Of a stretch of DNA of 13,701 nt, positions 1 through 5,943 are shown piece after piece. The DNA comes from Actinocrinis sp046724665. Its GTDB lineage: Bacteria > Actinomycetota > Actinomycetes > Streptomycetales > Catenulisporaceae. Every line of letters starts with the position of its first letter. Positions within the stretch are counted from its first letter, which is position 1. The stretch spans positions 1-13,701 of the forward strand of contig JBKOWZ010000239.1 in assembly GCA_046724665.1 (NCBI GenBank). Direction: 5' to 3'. The notes below the pieces were generated by a model that was given only the letters and a program-made list of their open reading frames with translations, ran no database searches and was not told the DNA's origin. The translations under genes were made by a program, and so were the position numbers.

Positions 1-3000
1 GGACGGCGAATCGCGGACGCCGCGGCCGCGCGGGGCCTGACCCCGGCGGCGGTCTACCTCGTCGCGTACGGGGCCGTACTCGCCCGGCTCGGCGGCGGTG
101 TCGAGCACACCGTCACCGTGCTGCACTCGTCGCGGCCGGTCGGCTCCAGGGCGTTGGCCGCGAATGTCGCGCTGGGCAATTTCGGCACCACGGTGCCGGT
201 CGAGGTCCCCGCGCCGGACGCGTCGAGCTTCGCCGCCCTGGCCCGCGCCGTGCAGGCCCGCAGCTTGAGCCACGCCCTGCACGGTTCGCTTGGCGGCGCA
301 CGGATCGCCAGGCTCACCGATCCCGACGGCGCGCCGGGCCGGCTGCCGTACCCGTTCGCGTTCACCGCCTTCGCCACGGACACCGGCGCGGAGGCGGCGC
401 GCGGACTGCGCCGGCGCTGGGACGAGGTGCAGCTGCGGGTTCCGCAGGTGTTGCTCGACCATCAGGCCGCCCTCGACGCGGACGGGACGGTGCGGCTCGG
501 CTTCGACTGGCGGACCGACGCGTTCGATCCCGGATTCGCCGAGGACTTCGCCGAGTGTTGCAGCAGGCTGATCCACACGCTGGCGCAAGACCCTGACAGC
601 TGGGACGCGCCGCTCGGGGACGTACTGGGGTCGGCCGCCGACCCGGCACGCACCGGCCATGCGCTTTCGCCCGACGAGACCGGTCTGACGAAGGAGACCC
701 TGCACGAGCGGGTCCTGCGCACCGCCGCCGAGCATCCGGATCGCCTGGCCGTACGCGACGACGACGTGACGCTCACCTACGCGGAACTCGTCGCGCGCGC
801 GGCGGCCGCGGCCACGCTGCTGCGCTCGGCAGGTGCCGAGAGCGGCGACCGCATCGCCGTGCACCTGCCTCGCGGTGCCGGCCAGGCCGTCGCGGAACTC
901 GGCATCCTGATGGTCGGTTGCGTCTTCGTGCCCATAGACCTGGCCACGCCGCCCGGACGCCTCGACGCGATCGCCCGCCGCGCCGGGCTCCGGTTCGCCT
1001 TCACCGAGTCGGCTCAGCATTGGACGCCCGTCGGTGTCCGGCCCCTGACGCTCCCGGAGCCGGATCCGGCCGGCCCCGCATTCGAACCCGTGGTCACCTG
1101 CCCGACGGCCTACGTCATCTTCACCTCCGGGTCTACCGGTGAACCCAAGGGCGTCGTCATCTCGCACGCGGCGGTCCTCGCCACGCTCGACGCGGTCAAC
1201 GCCGAGTTCGGCGTCGGCCCGGATGACAGCGTGCTGAGCGTCTCGTCGATCGGCTTCGACCTGTCCGTATACGACGTCTTCGGTCCGCTGCTGTGCGGCG
1301 GCTCGGTGGTCATCCTCTCCGAGGAGACCGGCCGCAGCCCCGCCGGCTGGGTCGAGCGGATCCAGCGGCACGGCGTGACGCTGTGGAACTCCGCGCCCGC
1401 ATTGGCCACGCTGCTCGCCCAGGAAGGCGCCGCCATCCCGTCGGTGCGCGCCTTCCTGCTCAGCGGCGACTGGATCCCGCTCGCGCTGCCCGGCCGCCTC
1501 CAGCGCCTCGCGCCGGCGGCCGAGGTCATCAGCCTGGGCGGCGCGACGGAGGGCGCGGTGTGGTCGATCTTCCACCGGATCGCCCCGGCGGACGGCACCG
1601 GCCGTTCGATCCCTTACGGCCGACCGCTGGCCGGACAGGACGTGCTGGTCCTCGACGACGCGCTGCGCCCCTGTCCGGACTGGCATGTCGGCGAGCTCTA
1701 CATCGCCGGCGCGGGAGTCGCCGACGGCTACGAGAACGACCCGGAACGCACCGCCGCGGCCTTCCTGTCGCACCCTGATCACGGCCGGATCTACTGCACC
1801 GGCGACCGAGGCCGCCGACTGCCCGGCGGCGTGATCGAATTCCTCGGCCGCACCGACAACCAGGTCAAGCTGAACGGCCACCGAGTGGAGCTCGGCGAGA
1901 TCGAATCAGTGCTCTCGGGTGTCGGCGGCATGCGTCGTTGCGCCGTCGTCGTTCGAACCGCGACTGCGGGCCCGAAGCTGGCCGCGTTCGTGCTGCTCGA
2001 CCCGGCCGCGCCACCGGACTGGCGTGCCGAAGCCCGTGTCGTGCTTCAGGATTCCCTGCCGTCGTACATGGTGCCGGACGCCATCGTCGAACTCGATGAT
2101 CTCCCGCTCACCGCGAGTGGGAAGCTCGACCGGCGCCGTCTCGCCACGCTGCCGCTCCCGGGTTCCGAAGTCGGCGAAGACACCGACGACGAGAGCGGGG
2201 ACACCGATTCCGCCGGCGGACACGAGGATCCCTACGCACACGAAGTCGCCGAATGCTGGACGGCCGTGCTCGGCCGTCCGCCCGGCCGCCGCGGCTTCTT
2301 CGAGGACGGCGGCAGCTCGTACGACGCGATCCGCCTGTTGTCGCTGCTGCGCTCCGGCTACGGACACGACGTCTCGTACGGCCGGTTCATGGCCGAGCCC
2401 ACGGTGGCGGGTCTGGCACGGCGCTGCCGGGAACGCGAGCGCTCGGACAGCGGTATCTGGGTACTGACGCCACGGCCGACCGTCGCGCCGCAACTGAGGG
2501 TGGTGCTGTTCCCGCCGGTCGGCGGGGCAGTGGCCTGTTACGCGGAATTGGTGCGACGCCTGGGGGAGAGCACCGCGGCCCACCTCGTCGGCCTCGACGG
2601 CACGGTCACGGTTGACACGCTCGCCGACTTGGCCGAGCGCTGCCTCGCCGAGTTGCCCGCGCAGGCCCTCGCAGCCGACATCGCCGCACCGCTCGTCTTC
2701 GCGGGTTGGTCCTTCGGAGGCGCCCTCGCGTTCGAGGCCGCACGGTTGTGCCCGGTGCCGGTGGCGCGCGTCGTCGTCATCGACACGCCGCCGCCTACTG
2801 CCGAGGCTGCCGGTCCCGCCGACGAGCCGACGCTCACCGGCTTCCTGAGCGACATCCGCCACACCAGCGGAATCGAACTCGACCCGCAACGCGCGCTCGC
2901 CGACCCCGCGCTTGCCGCGCGCTTCGCCGTCTACCGACAGAATCTCCGCCTGCTGAACGCTTGGGACCCGGCGCCCTCGGCCGTGCCCGTGCACCACCTG

Positions 3001-3162
3001 CGCGCCACCGACACGCCGATCCCGAACGACGCCGAGCACTGGCGCCGCATCGCCCCGGTGGCCGAGAGCGCGCTGCTGACTGGTGGTCACTTCGGCGTGT
3101 TCACCGGCGCCAACCTGTCCACTGTCATCCACGCGATCGAGACTGAGGAGGAGCGTTCGTGA
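1..3162 (+). CDS. NRPS terminal module, Cy-A-PCP-TE, predicted cysteine-activating (5' partial)
   Basis: The reading frame is open from base 1, so the N-terminus lies outside the window; 1053 residues are visible. Order: C-terminal half of a condensation-type domain (1-200), adenylation domain (230-720), carrier domain (745-800), thioesterase (825-1050). The first domain looks like a heterocyclization domain: PQVLLDHQ and PFAFT keep the Asp (457-459) and Thr (364-366) needed for cyclodehydration, but the usual GDFT block reads GNFG (175-186). Adenylation motifs are TSGSTGEPKG (1123-1152), YCTGD, GRTDNQVKLNGHRVELGEIE and the terminal Lys (2122-2124). Read against PheA numbering, the pocket is D-L-Y-N-L-S-L-V-W-K, one residue from the known cysteine code DLYNLSLIWK. 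The carrier serine is in DGGSS (2317-2319). The thioesterase shows GWSFGG (Ser 2710-2712), VVVID (Asp 2782-2784) and GGH (His 3088-3090). Inferred role: load Cys, cyclize it to thiazoline and release the chain. The final product is unknown. Confidence 0.93.
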   Translation, partial: GRRIADAAAARGLTPAAVYLVAYGAVLARLGGGVEHTVTVLHSSRPVGSRALAANVALGNFGTTVPVEVPAPDASSFAALARAVQARSLSHALHGSLGGARIARLTDPDGAPGRLPYPFAFTAFATDTGAEAARGLRRRWDEVQLRVPQVLLDHQAALDADGTVRLGFDWRTDAFDPGFAEDFAECCSRLIHTLAQDPDSWDAPLGDVLGSAADPARTGHALSPDETGLTKETLHERVLRTAAEHPDRLAVRDDDVTLTYAELVARAAAAATLLRSAGAESGDRIAVHLPRGAGQAVAELGILMVGCVFVPIDLATPPGRLDAIARRAGLRFAFTESAQHWTPVGVRPLTLPEPDPAGPAFEPVVTCPTAYVIFTSGSTGEPKGVVISHAAVLATLDAVNAEFGVGPDDSVLSVSSIGFDLSVYDVFGPLLCGGSVVILSEETGRSPAGWVERIQRHGVTLWNSAPALATLLAQEGAAIPSVRAFLLSGDWIPLALPGRLQRLAPAAEVISLGGATEGAVWSIFHRIAPADGTGRSIPYGRPLAGQDVLVLDDALRPCPDWHVGELYIAGAGVADGYENDPERTAAAFLSHPDHGRIYCTGDRGRRLPGGVIEFLGRTDNQVKLNGHRVELGEIESVLSGVGGMRRCAVVVRTATAGPKLAAFVLLDPAAPPDWRAEARVVLQDSLPSYMVPDAIVELDDLPLTASGKLDRRRLATLPLPGSEVGEDTDDESGDTDSAGGHEDPYAHEVAECWTAVLGRPPGRRGFFEDGGSSYDAIRLLSLLRSGYGHDVSYGRFMAEPTVAGLARRCRERERSDSGIWVLTPRPTVAPQLRVVLFPPVGGAVACYAELVRRLGESTAAHLVGLDGTVTVDTLADLAERCLAELPAQALAADIAAPLVFAGWSFGGALAFEAARLCPVPVARVVVIDTPPPTAEAAGPADEPTLTGFLSDIRHTSGIELDPQRALADPALAARFAVYRQNLRLLNAWDPAPSAVPVHHLRATDTPIPNDAEHWRRIAPVAESALLTGGHFGVFTGANLSTVIHAIETEEERS

Positions 3163-3410
3163 ACGCAGAGCGGGCGCGCGCCGCGATCCTGGAGCAGTTC
3201 GCCGCACTCGGGCATCCGCTGTCCGGGTCACAGCTGGAATCGGCCCTCGTGAGCCTCGGGGTGAACTCGGTGACGCTGGTGCAGGTCCTCTCCGGCCTCG
3301 AGGACGAGTTCGACCTCGACTTCGACACCGAGCTGCTGTTCTCCGGGCCGGACCCGGTCTCCGCGGCACTGCTCGAGTCCGAACTCGTCCGGCTCTCCGG
3401 TGGTGCATAG
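3159..3410 (+). CDS. Free-standing acyl/peptidyl carrier protein
   Basis: This 83-residue acidic protein has the size and helical pattern of a carrier protein. The motif LGVNSVTLVQVL carries the presumed phosphopantetheine serine (Ser37, 3267-3269), followed by the acidic helix GLEDEFDLDFD. The GTG start overlaps the TGA of the synthetase (GTGA), and a GAGGAGGAG ribosome binding site at 3145-3153 sits 5 bases ahead, so translation is almost certainly coupled to the NRPS. A carrier encoded after the thioesterase cannot be the module's own PCP, which is already present. It probably carries a starter or tailoring substrate for a partner enzyme outside the window. Substrate and partner cannot be read from the sequence. 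Confidence 0.9.
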   Translation: MNAERARAAILEQFAALGHPLSGSQLESALVSLGVNSVTLVQVLSGLEDEFDLDFDTELLFSGPDPVSAALLESELVRLSGGA

Positions 3411-3417
3411 TTATGCA
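3404..3417. promoter_or_regulatory. ARG-box-like dyad (candidate ArgR operator)
   Basis: TGCATAGTTATGCA has two perfect 6-base arms around GT. Equivalently it is TGCAT-N4-ATGCA, the layout of an ArgR half-operator (E. coli TGAAT-N4-ATTCA; Streptomyces ARG boxes contain GCATG/TGCATA). It overlaps the stop codon of the carrier gene and lies about 85 bases upstream of the ornithine acetyltransferase start. No clear second box is adjacent, so binding is inferred. Confidence 0.5.
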
Positions 3418-3439
3418 GGCGGCCACAGAGCGATAAGCT
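3411..3439 (+). promoter_or_regulatory. Possible promoter for the OAT2-like gene
   Basis: TTATGC (3411-3416) and TAAGCT (3434-3439) are 17 bases apart. The -10 fits the TAnnnT pattern of actinobacterial vegetative promoters, while the -35 is weak. The -35 falls inside the ARG-box-like dyad and the hairpin at 3438-3456 would cover the transcription start. Weak evidence; read-through from the NRPS is the alternative. Confidence 0.3.
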
Positions 3440-3456
3440 GTGCGTCACTCGCACAG
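3438..3456. terminator. Hairpin between carrier gene and OAT2-like gene
   Basis: CTGTGCG (3438-3444) and CGCACAG (3450-3456) form a perfect 7-bp stem with loop TCACT, extendable by a G-U pair. It begins 28 bases after the carrier stop codon. There is no T-run, which is common for actinobacterial terminators, but the position also fits an operator at the start site of the next gene. Confidence 0.4.
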
Positions 3457-3464
3457 TGCCACAC

Positions 3465-3485
3465 GGCACTCGAGAGGGCACTCGA
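3465..3485 (+). repeat. Short direct repeat GGCACTCGA x2
   Basis: GGCACTCGA occurs at 3465-3473 and 3477-3485, a 12-base period, just ahead of the OAT2-like start and including the sequence around its GAGAGGG element. It may be a regulator site or chance. Confidence 0.35.
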
Positions 3486-3501
3486 CGTGAAGGGCTCGAC
3501 C

Positions 3502-4668
3502 ATGGATCTGCCGGCGGATCTGCCAGTACCGCGGGGCTATCGCTCGTACACGGCCAACATGGGCCTCAAGGACCAGGCGCACGACTTCGCCCTGGTCGTC
3601 TCCGAGGTGCCCGCGGTCTCAGCGGCCGTGTTCACCAAGTCGCGCTTCGCCGGTCCGAGCGTGCGGCTCAGCCGCGACGACGCGCCGCGCCGCGCCTCAC
3701 GCGGCATGGTCGTCGTCTCGCGCAACGCCAACGTCGCGACCGGCAAGGTCGGCGCCGCACACGCCGAGGAGGTACGGCGGCTGGCCGCGCAGCGTGCCGG
3801 GGTCGCGCCCGAGGAGCTGGTGATCGGCTCGACCGGAGTGATCGGCCGGCCGTACCCGATCGAGAGCCTGCGCGACGGCATCGCGCGGATCCCGCAGCCG
3901 CTGCCGGCCGCCGACTTCGAGTCCGCGGCCGCCGCGATCATGACCACCGACACCCGGGCCAAGTCGGTGCACCTGCGCTGCGGCGAGGCGGTGATCGTCG
4001 GCATCGCGAAGGGCGTCGGCATGATCGAGCCGAACATGGCCACGCTGCTGACCTTCTTCTTCACCGACGCCGAGATCGCCGCCGACCGGCTGGACGCGGT
4101 GTTCCGCCGGGTGATCGACCGCACCTTCAACGCGCTGAGCATCGACACCGACACCTCCACCAGCGACACGGCCGCCGTGTTCGCCAACGGGCTGGCCGGG
4201 CCGGTCGATGAGGCCGAGTTCGAGCGCGTGCTCCACCAGGCCGCGCTCACGCTCGTGCGCGACATCGCCTCCGACGGCGAGGGCGCGACCAAGCTGATCC
4301 AGGTCGAGGTGACCGGCGCGCGCGACGACGCGCAGGCGCGGCGCGTGGGCAAGACGGTGGTCAACTCGCCGCTGGTGAAGACTTCTGTGCACGGTGCCGA
4401 CCCGAACTGGGGCCGGGTCGCGATGGCGGTCGGCAAGCTCGACGACGACCTGGACATCGACCCGGCGCGCATCGTCATCCGGTACGGGGACCTGGAGATG
4501 TACCCCGAAGAGCCCGACGACGCGATGCTCGAGCGCGCCCGCAAGTACCTCGGCGGCACCGAGATCGTGATCCGGGTCGATCTGGGCATCGCGGACGGCG
4601 CGTTCACCGTCTACGGCTGCGACCTGACCGCCGGATACGTCGAGGTGAACTCCGGCTACACCACCTGA
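3502..4668 (+). CDS. Ornithine acetyltransferase, OAT2/ORF6-like (ArgJ family)
   Basis: ArgJ-family enzymes move the acetyl group from N-acetylornithine to glutamate, giving ornithine. They are Thr-nucleophile hydrolase-fold proteins that self-cleave before a conserved Thr. Here the motif KGVGMIEPNMATLLTFF places that residue at Thr181 (ATG at 4021 is codon 174), and the Ala180-Thr181 bond is the predicted cleavage site. Other family blocks are GSTGVIGR, AIMTTDT, SIDTDTSTSDT, HGADPNWGR and the C-terminal CDLTAGYVEVNSGYTT. These resemble, from memory, the OAT2/ORF6 protein of clavulanic acid clusters more than primary ArgJ. ATG 3502 is chosen because it has GAAGGG 7 bases upstream, gives 388 residues, and sets the nucleophile at 181 as in OAT2. 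GTG 3487 with GAGAGGG is a possible alternative start. No argB, argC or argD is adjacent, and the gene follows an NRPS, so a pathway-dedicated role is likely but inferred. Confidence 0.9.
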   Translation: MDLPADLPVPRGYRSYTANMGLKDQAHDFALVVSEVPAVSAAVFTKSRFAGPSVRLSRDDAPRRASRGMVVVSRNANVATGKVGAAHAEEVRRLAAQRAGVAPEELVIGSTGVIGRPYPIESLRDGIARIPQPLPAADFESAAAAIMTTDTRAKSVHLRCGEAVIVGIAKGVGMIEPNMATLLTFFFTDAEIAADRLDAVFRRVIDRTFNALSIDTDTSTSDTAAVFANGLAGPVDEAEFERVLHQAALTLVRDIASDGEGATKLIQVEVTGARDDAQARRVGKTVVNSPLVKTSVHGADPNWGRVAMAVGKLDDDLDIDPARIVIRYGDLEMYPEEPDDAMLERARKYLGGTEIVIRVDLGIADGAFTVYGCDLTAGYVEVNSGYTT

Positions 4669-4696
4669 CATCCGGCGCGTGCGCGGCCGTGGGCGC

Positions 4697-4723
4697 GTCA
4701 GCTGAGCAAGAATCTCAGTTGAC
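4697..4723. terminator. Strong hairpin after the OAT2-like gene
   Basis: Arms GTCAGCTGAG (4697-4706) and CTCAGTTGAC (4714-4723) form a 10-bp stem with one G-U pair and the 7-base loop CAAGAAT. It starts 29 bases after the upstream stop codon. It could be a tailless terminator or a protein operator for the next gene. It would lie within coding sequence if that gene began at GTG 4689, which argues for the later start at 4755. Confidence 0.5.
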
Positions 4724-4754
4724 CCGGCGCACCGGCCCGGGCGATGCTCCGGCC

Positions 4755-5861
4755 GTGGCTGAGATTCAGGGTACGTACGAGAAGCGGTTCCAGCGGGTGC
4801 GCGACGCCTTGGCGCAGTCGCTCGACAACGGCGACGTCGGCGCCTCGGCGGCCGTCTTCGTGGGCGGCGAGCCGGTCGTGGACCTCTGGGGCGGGTACGC
4901 CGACGCGCGGCGCACGGCGCCGTGGGAGCGCGACACGATCACGAACGTCTGGTCCACCACGAAGACGATGATGTCGCTGTGCGCGCTGATCCTGGCCGAC
5001 CGGGGCGACCTGGACGTGTCCGCGCCGGTCGCCGCGTACTGGCCCGAGTTCGCGCAGTCCGGCAAGGAGGGCGTGCTGGTGCGGCACGTCCTGTCGCACA
5101 CGGCCGGGCTGCCCGACTTCGACGGCTACGTCGGCGTGCAAGAGCTCTACGACTGGGAGAAGATCACGGCGCGCCTGGCCGCGCAGGCCCCGCTCTGGGA
5201 GCCCGGGACGCTGGCCGGCTACCACTCGGTGACGCAGGGCTTCCTCGTCGGCGAGATCGTCCGCCGGATCACCGGCCGCAGCCTCGGCACCTTCTTCGCC
5301 GAGGAGGTGGCCGGGCCGCTCGGCGCCGACTTCTACATGGGGCTGCCCGCCGAGCACGACCACCGCGTCGCGCTCGGCATCGCGCCGCCGGAGTCCGTGG
5401 ACGGCGACTGGGTGTCGGCCGCGCCCGCGCCGCCGCTGCCCGGAGCGTTCGTCAACGAGGGGCTGCGGCTCAGCGACGGCAACAGCGTCGCCTGGCGGCG
5501 CGCCCACCTGCCGTTCGGCAGCGGCGTCGGCAACGCCCGCTCGGTCGCCGCGGTGCAGTCGGTGCTGGCCAACGGCGGGACGGCGCGCGGTGTGCGGCTG
5601 CTGTCACCGGAGGGCTGCGAGCTCGCGCGGCAGGAGCAGTACCGCGGGGTCGATCAGATGCTGGGGACCAGGATGCGGTACGGCACGGGCTACGCCCTGT
5701 CCGACCGAGCCTGCTTCTGGGGCGGCTGGGGCGGCTCGACGGTGCTGGTCGATATCGACAAGCGGATGAGCGTGTCTTATGTGATGAACCAGATGCTCGA
5801 CCAGAAGGGTGACAGCCGCGCCCTCAGCATCGTGCTCGCCGCTTACGAGAGCCTCGGTTAG
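4755..5861 (+). CDS. Serine hydrolase, beta-lactamase/esterase (class C, S12) family
   Basis: The 368-residue protein has the three active-site elements of the class C beta-lactamase/EstB fold. These are S-T-T-K (Ser67, Lys70; 4953-4964), Y-H-S (Tyr156-Ser158; 5220-5228) and a C-terminal WGGWGGS (322-328) where penicillin-binding proteins carry KTG. It also has VLSHTAGLPDF, the usual family block. No signal peptide is evident, so it is probably cytoplasmic and more likely an esterase, amidase or transacylase than a secreted beta-lactamase. GTG 4755 (start MAEIQGTYEKRFQRVRDAL) matches the usual N-terminus of this group; GTG 4689 would run through the hairpin at 4697-4723. Ribosome binding sites are weak for both. 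It follows an OAT2-like gene and an NRPS by 86 bases, so it may tailor or hydrolyse the cluster product, but this is only contextual. Confidence 0.85.
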   Translation: MAEIQGTYEKRFQRVRDALAQSLDNGDVGASAAVFVGGEPVVDLWGGYADARRTAPWERDTITNVWSTTKTMMSLCALILADRGDLDVSAPVAAYWPEFAQSGKEGVLVRHVLSHTAGLPDFDGYVGVQELYDWEKITARLAAQAPLWEPGTLAGYHSVTQGFLVGEIVRRITGRSLGTFFAEEVAGPLGADFYMGLPAEHDHRVALGIAPPESVDGDWVSAAPAPPLPGAFVNEGLRLSDGNSVAWRRAHLPFGSGVGNARSVAAVQSVLANGGTARGVRLLSPEGCELARQEQYRGVDQMLGTRMRYGTGYALSDRACFWGGWGGSTVLVDIDKRMSVSYVMNQMLDQKGDSRALSIVLAAYESLG

Positions 5862-5899
5862 GCCGCCGGTGTGATCTACGCGTGGTAACCGTCCGGCGC

Positions 5900-5924
5900 C
5901 CTCCTCGTTAGCAGGACGAGGAGG
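5900..5924. terminator. Perfect 9-bp hairpin upstream of the acyltransferase
   Basis: CCTCCTCGT (5900-5908) and ACGAGGAGG (5916-5924) form a perfect stem around TAGCAGG, 38 bases after the hydrolase stop. No T-run follows. The 3' arm contains AGGAGG, an ideal Shine-Dalgarno sequence, but it lies 19 bases from the GTG at 5944 and so is too far for normal use. A terminator is the simplest reading. Confidence 0.5.
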
Positions 5925-5943
5925 CTGCGGGAACGGTGCGCAA

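Noticed and set aside
1906..3426. 506-codon open frame on the minus strand opposite the NRPS
   Set aside because: Antisense shadow: low-complexity Arg/Gly/Ala-rich translation with no family motifs, while the plus strand has complete catalytic motifs.
3400..3501. Start of the OAT2-like gene inside the carrier gene at 3400
   Set aside because: The extra 34 residues are not family-like, and ATG 3502 has GAAGGG and puts the nucleophile at Thr181.
4689..4754. GTG 4689 as the start of the serine hydrolase
   Set aside because: The added 22 residues cross a strong hairpin, match nothing in the family and have no ribosome binding site.
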